Origin: Pleomorphovibrio marinus
GTDB lineage: Bacteria; Bacteroidota; Bacteroidia; Cytophagales; Cyclobacteriaceae
Direction of reading: 5' to 3'
DNA: 64,000 nt
NCBI RefSeq assembly: GCF_003347495.1
Contig: NZ_QCXY01000001.1
Location: 992,001-1,056,000, forward strand
Under the pieces are notes generated by a model that was given only the letters and a program-made list of their open reading frames with translations, had not been told where the DNA came from and did no database searches. Positions 1 through 8,487 of this stretch are shown one piece after another. The position numbers and the translations under genes were made by a program. Position 1 is the first letter of the stretch. The number at the start of each line of letters is the position of its first letter.

Positions 1-109
1 TTGTATTGATTTCACTTAAAATTAGCCTGAAAGCTTAATTTTTGTGTGTTTTATTTCCTACCACCATCTTTTTTGATAATTTCAGGTCTGTTAAATTTAA
101 ACTCTTCCC

Positions 110-574
110 ATGGGCTTACTTGTAATCAATAATTTCGAGGACTTTCAACAATATATTGGAAAAGAGCTGGGCGTCTCAGCATACCATAAGATTACCCAAG
201 AGCAGATTAATCTTTTTGCAGATGCTACTCTAGATCACCAATGGATTCATACAGACCCTGATCGGGCTGCAAAGGAGGGGGAATTTGGTGGTACCATCGC
301 TCATGGATACCTGACCCTGTCATTGGTTCCTTATCTTTGGAATCAAATTGTACAGGTAAATAACTTGAGGATGATGGTAAATTACGGAATTGAAAATTTG
401 AGATATACGAGTCCAGTAAAGGTAAATGACGAAATTTGCATGAGGGCAAGCCTTGCGAATATCAGTGACCTAAAGGGAACCATCAAAACGGAAATGAAAG
501 TAAAGATGGAAATAAAAGGTCAGAAAAAGCCTGCGTTGGCAGCTACCTTAATATTTTTATATCACTTTTTATAA
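110..574 (+). CDS. MaoC family dehydratase
   Basis: Hot-dog-fold (R)-specific enoyl-CoA hydratase-like protein of 154 residues, the usual length for a single-domain MaoC protein. The hydratase segment is clear: FADATLDHQWIH, with the expected catalytic Asp42 and His47, followed by GGTIAHGYLTLS, which lines the acyl pocket. Such enzymes hydrate trans-2-enoyl-CoA in fatty acid or polyhydroxyalkanoate metabolism; the precise substrate cannot be told from sequence. It stands alone, with a strong hairpin terminator after it and a convergent neighbour, so it is probably monocistronic. The ATG at 110 is the only sensible start. No Shine-Dalgarno site is visible, as is normal in Bacteroidota. Confidence 0.9.
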   Translation: MGLLVINNFEDFQQYIGKELGVSAYHKITQEQINLFADATLDHQWIHTDPDRAAKEGEFGGTIAHGYLTLSLVPYLWNQIVQVNNLRMMVNYGIENLRYTSPVKVNDEICMRASLANISDLKGTIKTEMKVKMEIKGQKKPALAATLIFLYHFL

Positions 575-623
575 ATCGGAGTCTTACAAAGTCCCTGATA
601 TTCAATACTTGAAGCAAAAAAAT

Positions 624-660
624 ACCCCAACAAGTTTAATCATTGTTGGGGTGTTTTAAT
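624..660. terminator. bidirectional rho-independent terminator
   Basis: Perfect 10-bp inverted repeat (ACCCCAACAA at 624-633, TTGTTGGGGT at 643-652) with a 9-base loop. It is flanked by an A-run on the left and GTTTTAATTT on the right, so it can end transcription from the MaoC gene and from the convergent pseudouridine synthase gene. Confidence 0.85.
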
Positions 661-663
661 TTC

Positions 664-1689
664 TTATTTTTTTCGTCTTAGGTGTTTGAGGTTGATAACC
701 TCCTGTACAGAGAGGAACCGATACCGGCCCCTAGGGATGTCCTTTTTGGTAAGTCCTGCATACATCACCCTATCCAAAGCAACTACCTCGTAATCAAAAG
801 CCGCAAATATCCTTCTTACTATACGGTTTTTGCCAGAATGAATTTCAAGCCCCAAAATGGTCCGGTCTTTTGAAAGTACCTGAAGGTCGTCCACTTCTGC
901 TAACCCATCCTCTAGTTGTATTCCTTTTAGGATTACTTCCAAGTCATTATTTGCCAAAGGCTTGTCCAGGGTTACCTGATAGATTTTTTTAATTCTGTTG
1001 CTGGGGTGGGCAAGGCTTTCTGTCAATTCACCATCATTGGTGAAAAGTAAAAGCCCGGTGGTGTTGCGGTCCAGTCTACCTACTGGAAAAACCCTTTCTT
1101 CACACGCCCCTTCAATAAGTTGCATGACTGTTCTTCTTTCAAAAGGGTCGTCTGTGGTAGTAATATAATCCTTCGGTTTGTTCAATAATAGGTAAACGGG
1201 TTTTTCGGGGTTAATTACCTTGCTTTTATACAATACCCGGTCCTTTCGTTTTACTTTATACCCCAGTGAAGTGATGACCTCCCCATTTACGGTGATGTCA
1301 CCTTTGGCGATGAGTACATCTGCTTCACGTCTGGAACAAACCCCTGAATTGGCTATGTACTTGTTTAGCCTTAGCTCATCATCGTCCTTATTTTTTTTGA
1401 CCTCCTTTAAAACCTCTTGGTAGGCAGGTTTTTCATTAGTACCATAACCGGCTGATCCTCTTTTTAAAGGAGAGTAGGGCTTCTTTTTGTTGGGCTTGGA
1501 CCTTTCAGGAAGGTCGGCTACATATTCATAAACTGGTTTTTGGTTTTTGCCTCTTCCTAAATAGACTTTTTTGGAACTTTCGTTCTCCTTCTCGGAAGAG
1601 GTATTTCGCTTCCCCTTATTTTGTTGATCCGAAAACTGCTGTTTTCTTTTCTTGGGATGTCCTTTTTGGCTGTTATTTTCTTTTTTCAT
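664..1689 (-). CDS. rRNA pseudouridine synthase, RluB family
   Basis: Isomerises uridine to pseudouridine in 23S rRNA (RluB/RsuA family). Residues 1-105 are a highly charged, Lys/Ser/Asn-rich tail, common in Bacteroidota members and probably disordered. An S4 RNA-binding domain follows (about 105-160, ELRLNKYIANSGVCSRREAD). The catalytic domain has the family motif GRLDRNTTGLL with the nucleophile Asp207. The total of 341 residues is longer than E. coli RluB only because of the tail. It lies upstream of, and on the same strand as, nothing closely coupled; the scpB gene is 117 bases away on its 5' side. RluB is preferred over RluE because of the S4 domain. Confidence 0.9.
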   Translation of the reverse strand: MKKENNSQKGHPKKRKQQFSDQQNKGKRNTSSEKENESSKKVYLGRGKNQKPVYEYVADLPERSKPNKKKPYSPLKRGSAGYGTNEKPAYQEVLKEVKKNKDDDELRLNKYIANSGVCSRREADVLIAKGDITVNGEVITSLGYKVKRKDRVLYKSKVINPEKPVYLLLNKPKDYITTTDDPFERRTVMQLIEGACEERVFPVGRLDRNTTGLLLFTNDGELTESLAHPSNRIKKIYQVTLDKPLANNDLEVILKGIQLEDGLAEVDDLQVLSKDRTILGLEIHSGKNRIVRRIFAAFDYEVVALDRVMYAGLTKKDIPRGRYRFLSVQEVINLKHLRRKK

Positions 1690-1806
1690 ACTTGTTGCAG
1701 CATCCCTGCTGGATTTGATTTAGTAAATTTGGCTGCAAAGGTAAGTTAAATCTCTTGGATTTAGGAGTTTAGGCAAAAAAAATATGGGGTAAATTAGTAA
1801 GAGGGA

Positions 1807-2367
1807 TTATTCTTTCTTTTCCCCAATCTCATTTTCCTCTGGCCTAAAATCCTTTGGCTGGGGGAGTTCTTTAATATCGTTGATGCCAAAATAGTCCATG
1901 AACTTTTCGCTGGTACCATAGAGAATTGGTCTTCCCAGTCCTTCTGATTTGCCTTTAATGGCCACAAGTTCCTTTTCCAGCAACTTTTGCACCGAATAAT
2001 CGCAGTTGACCCCTCTTATCTGTTCGATTTCTGATTTGGTAATGGGTTGTTTATAGGCAATTATGGAGAGGGTTTCCAATTGTGCAGTGGATAATCTTTT
2101 TTGGGAACGGTGCTTGAGCAATATACTTATGCTGCTCTGATAAGCCGGCTTTGTCAAAAACTGATAACCTCCCCCGCTTTTCTCTAGGGCAAAAACAAAA
2201 TCATCCGAGGCATATTTATCCCTTAAGGAATCAATGGCCTCGGAAATGTGGCTTTCGGGAACCTCAGATTCAAACATTTCGGTAAGGCACTTCTGAATTT
2301 CATCCGGGGCTATTGGGCCATCGGCACAAAAGATCAGCGCTTCTATATGTTTGTGTAGGAAATCCAA
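1807..2367 (-). CDS. scpB: SMC-Scp complex subunit ScpB
   Basis: Segregation and condensation protein B, a winged-helix partner of ScpA and SMC in chromosome condensation. The N-terminus (HIEALIFCADGPIAPDEI) and the central segment SIIAYKQPITKSEIEQIRG match the tandem winged-helix family closely. At 186 residues it is of typical length, with a charged C-terminal tail. It starts 3 bases after the stop of the DksA-like gene, so the two are probably cotranscribed. No scpA gene is seen in the window. Confidence 0.92.
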   Translation of the reverse strand: MDFLHKHIEALIFCADGPIAPDEIQKCLTEMFESEVPESHISEAIDSLRDKYASDDFVFALEKSGGGYQFLTKPAYQSSISILLKHRSQKRLSTAQLETLSIIAYKQPITKSEIEQIRGVNCDYSVQKLLEKELVAIKGKSEGLGRPILYGTSEKFMDYFGINDIKELPQPKDFRPEENEIGEKKE

Positions 2368-2370
2368 AGA

Positions 2371-2760
2371 TTATTTTTTTGCCAACTTAGCTTCGATGGA
2401 ATGCATGGTGTGCGGAACAGCCCTTAGCCGCTCTTTGGAAATAAGCTTACCAGTATCCACACATACACCGTAGGTGCCGTTTTTAATCCGCCTTAGGGCA
2501 TTTTCCAAATTTATGATAAATTTTTGTTGCCTGGCAGCCAATTGACTGAGACTCTCTCTCTCTAGTGTGTCTGCTCCATCTTCCAATAGCTTAGAGGTGC
2601 TGGCGGTGTTGTCGGTACCGCTATCGTTCTTCTTGCTAAGCGTTTCTTTAAGCTGTGCGAGTTCCTCTTTGGCTACTGCAAGCTTCTCATTGATTAAATC
2701 TTCAAATTCCTTCAGCTCTTCCTGCGAATAAGAATTTTTTTCTTCCTGGCTCATAGACAC
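2371..2760 (-). CDS. DksA/TraR-like regulator lacking zinc cysteines
   Basis: A 129-residue DksA/TraR-type protein. The N-terminal half is a long charged coiled coil (about residues 5-90), as in RNA polymerase secondary-channel proteins. The C-terminal zinc-finger region keeps the family frame (NGTYGVCVDTGKLISKERL, then RAVP) but only one of the four usual zinc Cys positions remains; the others are Asp/Thr or His/Ser-type residues. The fold can be kept without zinc in some family members. The function is probably modulation of transcription initiation, inferred from the family only. It is the first gene of a pair with scpB, 3 bases apart. The region between it and the divergent DUF1080 gene (about 260 bases, AT-rich) must hold its promoter. 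Confidence 0.82.
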   Translation of the reverse strand: MSMSQEEKNSYSQEELKEFEDLINEKLAVAKEELAQLKETLSKKNDSGTDNTASTSKLLEDGADTLERESLSQLAARQQKFIINLENALRRIKNGTYGVCVDTGKLISKERLRAVPHTMHSIEAKLAKK

Positions 2761-3021
2761 GTTAAAGTATTTAGCTTAGATAAATTGTTTGGGTTAGGAC
2801 CCTTAAAAATTTCCCTAAAATACACTTAGGTTTTGAAATTTAAAAATCCCTAATTTTATTTCTTTAAACGGAGAGATGTACGAAAAATTATAACGAGCAA
2901 ACATTCCTCGAAATAGCTACCATTTATGTAGTATTTTACCGTTTACTCATGTATTTTTTGATTAATGCAGTATAATATGTTAATTTTATTTCTCTTATTG
3001 ATTACGAAAACTTTGCATGAA

Positions 3022-3657
3022 ATGAAGAAAATATTTCTTATTGGTCTAATGACTATTTTTGCCGTTAGCGCTTTTGCCCAGAAAAAGGACAAAGAAGGTT
3101 GGTACACACTATTTGACGGAAAGTCGCTGAAGGGCTGGAAAGCCTCTGAAAACCCCAGTTCTTTTCAAGTAGTGGACGGAGCCATTAAAATTGATGGGCC
3201 TAGGGCTCACCTTTTTTATGTTGGAAAGGTTGAAAAAGCCGATTTCAAAAACTTTGAACTTAAGACGCAGATAAAAACAGAGCCCAAAGCCAACTCAGGG
3301 ATTTTTATCCATACCGAGTATGAGGAGGATGGTTGGCCAGGTGTAGGATATGAAATCCAGGTAAACCAAAGTCACGGGGATTGGAGAAAAACGGGCAGTG
3401 TGTATAGCTACAAGGATGTAAAAGAAACCTATGTATCCGATAATGAATGGTACACGAAGCATATTATCGTGAAGGACGGAAAGGTAACCGTAAAAGTGAA
3501 TGACAAAGTAATCAATGAATATGATGAAGATAAAGACAGAGGGGAGCCTGTAGGCGACAGCAAGAAAAAACTAAGTAGCGGAACTATTGCTTTGCAAGCC
3601 CATGATCCTGAAAGTATAATATATTACAAGGATATCAAGATCAAGCCTCTTCCTTAA
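3022..3657 (+). CDS. secreted DUF1080 (3-keto-disaccharide hydrolase) protein
   Basis: The ATG at 3022 is preferred over an upstream in-frame ATG at 2965 because it gives a clean signal peptide (MKKIFLIGLMTIFAVSAFAQ) and a mature protein of about 190 residues. The mature part is a single DUF1080 jelly-roll domain: GWYTLFDGKSLKGW near the start and the carbohydrate-binding face NSGIFIHTEY. Family members hydrolyse 3-keto-glucosides or bind related sugars in the periplasm. It is followed by a terminator, so it is transcribed alone. See also the oxidoreductase and isomerase genes at 19.7-22.0 kb, which could act in the same kind of pathway. Confidence 0.88.
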   Translation: MKKIFLIGLMTIFAVSAFAQKKDKEGWYTLFDGKSLKGWKASENPSSFQVVDGAIKIDGPRAHLFYVGKVEKADFKNFELKTQIKTEPKANSGIFIHTEYEEDGWPGVGYEIQVNQSHGDWRKTGSVYSYKDVKETYVSDNEWYTKHIIVKDGKVTVKVNDKVINEYDEDKDRGEPVGDSKKKLSSGTIALQAHDPESIIYYKDIKIKPLP

Positions 3658-3702
3658 ATCAACATCCTAAACCGTTTTCATAACCCAACAATTAAACCAC
3701 CT

Positions 3703-3738
3703 TCCAGTCCATTTTTACAATGGACTGGATTTTTTTTG
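3703..3738 (+). terminator. rho-independent terminator
   Basis: Perfect 10-bp stem (TCCAGTCCAT at 3703-3712, ATGGACTGGA at 3720-3729) with a 7-base loop and eight T after it. It ends only 8 bases before the start codon of the following dehydrogenase gene. That gene is therefore either read from a promoter within or before the hairpin, or its translated region starts further downstream. Confidence 0.85.
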
Positions 3739-3745
3739 AAATGCT

Positions 3746-4840
3746 ATGGATAGACCATTTTATGAACCAAAGGCCCTCAGGGAATTCATTCAAAGGGTTT
3801 TTGAGAAATTTGGCGTGCACCCAGAAGATGCCCTATTGGCCGCTGATGTATTGGCTTACAGTGATGAACATGGCATTGACTCCCATGGAATTGCGAGACT
3901 AGAAACCTACTACGACCTTATGAGGGATGGAAGGATAAACCCCAGGCCAGAACTTAAGGTAATTCGCCAAAAGGGCAGTGTTGCCACGGTGGATGGTGAC
4001 AATGGCCTGGGTTTGGTGATTGGTCCAAAGTGTATGGAGCTAGCCATGGAAAAGGCAGCCACCCACGGATCCGGTTGGATTTCGGTATGTAACACCAATC
4101 ATTATGGTGCTGCGGGTTATTATCCTGCAATGGCATTGCCCAAGGACCTCATTGGCATGTCTATGACCAACACCACCAAAGGGGTGGTGCCCTTCAACGG
4201 AATTGAAAAAAAATTGGGAACCAACCCCATCGCTATTGCTTTCCCAACAGACGCGGAACCTCCCATTATGATTGATATGGCAAGTAGCACGGTTGCCTAT
4301 GGAAAAGTGGAAATTGCTCATAGAGAAAGCAATGAAGTGCCCCTAGGATGGTGTATAGACAAGGAGGGGAATCCCACCACCTCTCCTGAGAGAATGATGC
4401 AGGGGGGAGCTCTTCTTCCTTTGGGTAGTGATAAGGATGGGAGTGGCCATAAGGGATATTGTCTGGCCACAATGGTGGATGTGCTTTCTGCGGTATTAAG
4501 TGGTGCTAATTGGGGTCCCTTTGCCATACCCTTTGCTATAAATGTGCGGGTAGGTGAAAACGAGCAAGTGGGAAAAGGTATTGGGCATTTTTTTGGGGCT
4601 TGGGATATTGAGGGGTTCAGGGATATACAGTCCTTCAAATCCTCTATGGACGCGTGGATAAGGGAAATGAGATCCACTGCAAGTTTACCTGGAACTTTAC
4701 CGGTCTTGATTCCCGGAGATCCAGAACGGATGGCTTTCGAAGAAAGAATGAAATCCGGGATTCCATTAAATCAAAAGGTGATTGACAGCTTGGAAAGACT
4801 ATCCTTGGAAACCAGTATCCCATTGCCTAAACCGCTGTAG
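3746..4840 (+). CDS. Ldh family (malate/L-lactate-type) NAD(P) dehydrogenase
   Basis: Member of the Ldh/MdH-type oxidoreductases (malate, L-lactate, ureidoglycolate and 2,3-diketogulonate reductases), which reduce 2-keto acids or oxidise 2-hydroxy acids. At 364 residues it has the usual length. Family landmarks are DSHGIARL at 45-52, NTNHYGAAGYY at 116-126 (catalytic His119) and the Gly-rich cofactor loop GSDKDGSGHKGY. The exact substrate is unknown. The ATG at 3746 lies just after a terminator, so the real promoter position is unclear. Its 3' flank carries a decayed repeat copy. Confidence 0.88.
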   Translation: MDRPFYEPKALREFIQRVFEKFGVHPEDALLAADVLAYSDEHGIDSHGIARLETYYDLMRDGRINPRPELKVIRQKGSVATVDGDNGLGLVIGPKCMELAMEKAATHGSGWISVCNTNHYGAAGYYPAMALPKDLIGMSMTNTTKGVVPFNGIEKKLGTNPIAIAFPTDAEPPIMIDMASSTVAYGKVEIAHRESNEVPLGWCIDKEGNPTTSPERMMQGGALLPLGSDKDGSGHKGYCLATMVDVLSAVLSGANWGPFAIPFAINVRVGENEQVGKGIGHFFGAWDIEGFRDIQSFKSSMDAWIREMRSTASLPGTLPVLIPGDPERMAFEERMKSGIPLNQKVIDSLERLSLETSIPLPKPL

Positions 4841-4866
4841 ACTTTTTACGTTCTCAGCTCAACCCA

Positions 4867-5032
4867 GTGAAATCTAGCATGAAGATAACGTTTATAGGAG
4901 GGATGATTATCAAGTATGCGGTATTCTCCTGGAACTAGTTCCCCTAATTAAGTTCCCCGATCCCGATAGCTACGGGACGGGGCAGGCGACTGATGGCAGC
5001 AAGGAGTGAGCACTAAAAAAAATTATAAACAC
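4867..5032 (+). repeat. decayed copy of the TTCAT-bounded repeat (copy A)
   Basis: Reads in the same direction as the units near aroE and hflC. It starts GTGAAATCTAGCATGA (compare ATGAAATCGAGCATGA), then GGGATGATTATCAA, ATTCTCC, GTTCCCC, GATCCCGATAGCT, CGGGACGGGGCAGGC, and ends with GAGCACT and AATTATAAACAC. The order of blocks matches the 61720-61916 unit throughout. Unlike the other copies it has no start codon at its end and its small hairpin is lost, so it seems to be an old insertion. Confidence 0.75.
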
Positions 5033-5180
5033 CTACAATTTAGGGATTTTTAGGAGAAATGCGGTAGTAACCAAGAACCCTTATCGTCCTGGGGCTGTTT
5101 TATGGAGGAGGTTTCTGATACACTTAGGATTTACACGGGATTTACCCGGCAAAGTATACTTCCCAATTGAATTAAGCTAA
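5033..5180 (+). other. unexplained stretch after repeat copy A
   Basis: About 150 bases between the repeat copy and the next start codon. One frame stays open from about 5016 to the TAA at 5178-5180, directly against the next ATG, and encodes a basic peptide containing KNPYRPGAVLWRRF. I do not recognise it and it has no start codon. It may be the tail of a gene broken by the repeat, or chance. Confidence 0.25.
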
Positions 5181-6311
5181 ATGGAAAATTCATTTCCAAA
5201 ATATGTTTCTCCCCTAACTATTCTAATAGGCCTAATATCCAATTTGATTTTGTTTTCTGGATTTGCCAAGGGGTCAAATGAGAATTCTTTTGAACCCATT
5301 GAACTCAAAATTGCAGACCTAAACTTTGTTCCAAAGGAATTTCATTTTAAGGGGGTAATCGACATGAGGAGCAACAAGATCCCGATTGCATTTTTGGTTC
5401 CTTCTGCCACAAGTGGATCTCAGTTGGAGGTGGTTGATTTAAAAGGGGGTCTTGAGCAAGCTATGAATCAGTTTGTAGCAGGGAGTCTGCCTCGGGATTT
5501 AAATTTGCGGCCTATTTGGATAAAAGTTAAAGACTGCCAAATTATCGAAAAACTGGTGGATGCCAATAGGGGTATAGTGGAAGGGGAGGTACATTTGGAT
5601 TTTTCCTTTGAGTTAGAAAGGGAGTATGACCATGTGCATCTTTTGGATTTTCAGGGAGGCATGAGCTACAAGCGGTCGGTAAGACAAAAGGCAGTCATAG
5701 AGCCAGTGTTTAGGAGGTCGGTAGGTAATGCCCTTAAATACTTTCATGATTGGATAGAAAAAGAAGCCGGTATCAATGAAAAACTCGCCAAATCAGTAAA
5801 GGTAACAATCAGAGATTATAGAGAAGACAACCTGGACGACACCGTGTTTTATGATCCAAAACGCCCATTGAGGTGGTCTGATTTTTCGGGTAGGGCTCCA
5901 TTCAGGAGCAATTATGCTGCATCGGTTTTTGTAAGCCTTGCCTATGAAGGGGACAGTAGGATTAAAGACGGAGAAGTGGAGGTTATATTGGATTTTAAAA
6001 CCTTCATGTTAAAGAGCTCCTCCTATGTTAAAACGGAGAAAAATGCTTATACCCTTAACCACGAACAAAGGCATTTTGACATCGCCCAAATCATTACCGA
6101 GAGATTAAAAGAAAGAGTTGGGAATATGGAACTCTTTCCTTACAATTATGACCGGGTTATTTCGTCTATGTACCTTGATGCCTACCGAGAAATGAACAGG
6201 TACCAAGAACAATACGATAAAGAAACGTCACATGGATCCAACCGGACTGCCCAAGAAAGGTGGAACCAAAAAATTGATGATGAGCTTAGAGCCTTTGGAG
6301 TAATACCCTAA
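5181..6311 (+). CDS. exported DUF922-like zinc metalloprotease
   Basis: A 376-residue protein with an N-terminal hydrophobic segment (residues 9-29) that acts as a signal peptide or anchor. The C-terminal half resembles DUF922 putative zinc proteases: RWSDFSGRAPF near 231-241, and a zinc-type motif HEQRHFD at 294-300 in which His294, Glu295 and His298 fit HExxH. The tail YDKETSHGSNRTAQERWN is also typical of Bacteroidota relatives. Residues 30-220 are not recognised. The substrate is unknown. The rhamnosidase-like gene follows 51 bases later on the same strand and the two may share a transcript. Confidence 0.7.
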   Translation: MENSFPKYVSPLTILIGLISNLILFSGFAKGSNENSFEPIELKIADLNFVPKEFHFKGVIDMRSNKIPIAFLVPSATSGSQLEVVDLKGGLEQAMNQFVAGSLPRDLNLRPIWIKVKDCQIIEKLVDANRGIVEGEVHLDFSFELEREYDHVHLLDFQGGMSYKRSVRQKAVIEPVFRRSVGNALKYFHDWIEKEAGINEKLAKSVKVTIRDYREDNLDDTVFYDPKRPLRWSDFSGRAPFRSNYAASVFVSLAYEGDSRIKDGEVEVILDFKTFMLKSSSYVKTEKNAYTLNHEQRHFDIAQIITERLKERVGNMELFPYNYDRVISSMYLDAYREMNRYQEQYDKETSHGSNRTAQERWNQKIDDELRAFGVIP

Positions 6312-6362
6312 GGGCAGGAAAGTACAGGATACAACCTTGGAATTATCCGGTATTTTTGTTCA

Positions 6363-8198
6363 ATGATGTTATCGTATATAAGGAGAATAAAACGAAGGGA
6401 TCCTTTAAGGCCAAATGGTGGTAGTTTAACTGGCGGTTTGTTAGTTCTTGTAATTTGTTTGTCTATCCAAAACCTCAAGGCCCAATTACCACCCTCCTTT
6501 GGTCCGCCGGAAAACTACCAGGTTACGGAAGATTCTAGATCCCGGAAATACCTGTCCCCACAGCAAATTTTTTGGAAGTCCACCGAAGAGGATACCTATA
6601 TAGAAAACCCTTCCCATCTATTGGGCCCCAATATTGGGCAGGCCATACTTACAAATCAACAGGACTTTTGCAGGCTCCGAAGTTCAGAGGATCAAATGCC
6701 AGGAATACTGCTGGATTTTGGTATAAACCTACATGGTGGAATTCAGTTGGTTACCGGAATGATGCAGGATAAGGAGCCTGTAAAGATAAGGGTACGTTTT
6801 GGGGAATCGGTATCCGAAGCAATGTCAGAGATAGATACAGTTAATGGAGCGACCAACGACCACGCCATGAGGGATTTTGTGATTCCTTTGCCCTGGTTGG
6901 GAAAAATTGAAGTTGGGAACTCTGGCTTTAGGTACGTCAGGATAGATTTGGTTGAACCCAACAGGGAGCTTATCATAAAAGAAGCCAATGCAATTTTTGT
7001 CTACAGGGATATTCCATACATAGGATCATTTAAAAGTAGCGACGAAAGATTAAATTCCATTTGGGATGTGGGAGCCTATACCGTGCATTTAAACATGCAG
7101 GAGTACCTCTGGGATGGTATTAAAAGAGATAGATTGGTATGGGTGGGCGACATGCATCCCGAGGTTTCTACCATCAATGCAGTATTTGGTTACAACGAAG
7201 TGGTGCCAAAAAGTTTGGATTTGATAAGGGACATTACACCCATGCCACAGTGGATGAATGGGATTAGCACCTACTCCATGTGGTGGGTGATCATCCACCG
7301 GGACTGGTACCTACAGCATGGGGATTTAGAGTATCTACGTGAGCAGAAAGCCTATTTGACCGAACTGCTGAGCCACATGAGTTCAAGGGTGGAAGGAAAT
7401 CGAGAAAATTTGGATGGAACCAGATTCCTGGATTGGCCGAGCAGTGAAAACAGGGAAGCAGTACATGCCGGGCTTCAAGCCATGCTTCTCTGGGCCTTTG
7501 AAGCTGCTGCTGAAATTTTCGGATATCTGGATGAGGATGAGCAGGTGAATATAGCCAATGAAATGGCCAGAGAATTGAAGACTTACCAGCCTGATGCCGC
7601 AGGTAATAAGCAAGCTGCGGCCTTAATGGCTTTGACCGGATTAATGGATGCGGAAAAAGCAAACAAAGAAATATTGACTAAGGGTGGGGTTAAGGGGTTT
7701 TCCACCTTCTATGGCTATTATATGCTGGAAGCAATGGCAAAAGCAGGAAACCACAAATTGGCCATGGACTATATCAAGGAGTATTGGGGAGGAATGTTGG
7801 ACCTTGGTGCCACCACCTTTTGGGAGGATTTTGATATTGAATGGATGGAAAATGCCGGAAGGATAGATGAATTTGTTCCAGATGACAAAGTGGATGTACA
7901 TGCCAGCTACGGTGGCTATAGTTATGAAAAGTTACGACACAACCTTAGTCATGGTTGGGCTTCCGGACCCACTGCCTGGCTGAGCAGTCATGTGCTGGGT
8001 GTAAAGGTGAAAAGCCCCGGAGGAAAGGAATTTCTTGTTTCCCCTCACTTGGGTAATTTGGAGTGGGTAGAGGGTAGCTATCCAACCTCAGAGGGGCCTA
8101 TTCATATCCGACATGAAAAAATGCAAGACGGAAGCATTCAAAGTAAAATAGAGGCCCCTCCTGGAATTCAGGTGAAATTGGCCGAAAACAGGGACTAA
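6363..8198 (+). CDS. secreted alpha-L-rhamnosidase-like glycoside hydrolase (GH78-type)
   Basis: A 611-residue protein with a basic N-terminus and a hydrophobic segment ending in LKAQ at about residue 41, a signal peptide. A beta-sandwich region (about 100-215) precedes an alpha/alpha barrel. The landmark WDGIKRDRLVWVGDMHPE (about 250-265) corresponds to the substrate-binding/acid loop of GH78. TTFWEDFDIEW near 484 corresponds to the second conserved acidic loop, and the C-terminal beta domain ends with KSPGGKEFLVSPHLG. It is shorter than classical multi-domain rhamnosidases. It probably releases terminal L-rhamnose or a similar sugar from plant or algal polymers. No TonB/SusD pair is adjacent. 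Confidence 0.78.
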   Translation: MMLSYIRRIKRRDPLRPNGGSLTGGLLVLVICLSIQNLKAQLPPSFGPPENYQVTEDSRSRKYLSPQQIFWKSTEEDTYIENPSHLLGPNIGQAILTNQQDFCRLRSSEDQMPGILLDFGINLHGGIQLVTGMMQDKEPVKIRVRFGESVSEAMSEIDTVNGATNDHAMRDFVIPLPWLGKIEVGNSGFRYVRIDLVEPNRELIIKEANAIFVYRDIPYIGSFKSSDERLNSIWDVGAYTVHLNMQEYLWDGIKRDRLVWVGDMHPEVSTINAVFGYNEVVPKSLDLIRDITPMPQWMNGISTYSMWWVIIHRDWYLQHGDLEYLREQKAYLTELLSHMSSRVEGNRENLDGTRFLDWPSSENREAVHAGLQAMLLWAFEAAAEIFGYLDEDEQVNIANEMARELKTYQPDAAGNKQAAALMALTGLMDAEKANKEILTKGGVKGFSTFYGYYMLEAMAKAGNHKLAMDYIKEYWGGMLDLGATTFWEDFDIEWMENAGRIDEFVPDDKVDVHASYGGYSYEKLRHNLSHGWASGPTAWLSSHVLGVKVKSPGGKEFLVSPHLGNLEWVEGSYPTSEGPIHIRHEKMQDGSIQSKIEAPPGIQVKLAENRD

Positions 8199-8315
8199 AA
8201 GAGAAGGAGAGTGGGAATGGTTTAGTTAAGGAAAAGAGGCTTTTATTCCCGAATTACCGTTTCCTGTTCTTTTTTATACATTTTCTTGAGGATCACCAAT
8301 ACCACTTGCTGCTAG

Positions 8316-8346
8316 TTTGAAAGATGCTTAGATTTTGGTACTTTTG
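8316..8346 (+). promoter_or_regulatory. Bacteroidota-type promoter of the thiamine operon
   Basis: TTTG at 8316-8319, then exactly 19 bases, then TACTTTTG at 8339-8346. This is a full match to the -33 TTTG / -7 TAnnTTTG consensus of the primary sigma factor of Bacteroidota. It lies about 20 bases before the TPP riboswitch, as expected for its transcription start. Confidence 0.8.
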
Positions 8347-8366
8347 TTAATGTAACTAATCAATAA

Positions 8367-8448
8367 AACTTTGGGGGTGTCCTTGTGAAAAGGGCTGAGA
8401 TAATACCCTAATTACCTGATCCGGGTAATGCCGGCGAAGGGAAAAGTT
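8367..8448 (+). promoter_or_regulatory. TPP (THI-element) riboswitch
   Basis: The conserved core is present in order: a GGGGTGTCC block, GGGCTGAGATAATACCC, CCTGATCCGGGTAATGCC, then GGCGAAGGGAA. The closing stem P1 is AACTTT at 8367-8372 with AAAGTT at 8443-8448. It lies 39 bases before the thiM start codon and should repress the downstream salvage genes when thiamine diphosphate is high. No intrinsic terminator follows. CCCCA near 8478-8482 could pair with TGGGG in the aptamer 5' strand, which suggests control of translation, but this pairing is only inferred. Confidence 0.95.
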
Positions 8449-8487
8449 GCCGCAAGATGACTCCTGAAGTTTCTAAACCCCAGTCCT

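Noticed and set aside
2965-3021. Upstream in-frame ATG for the DUF1080 protein
   Set aside because: It would place a non-signal hydrophobic stretch in front of an already complete signal peptide; the ATG at 3022 is the better start.
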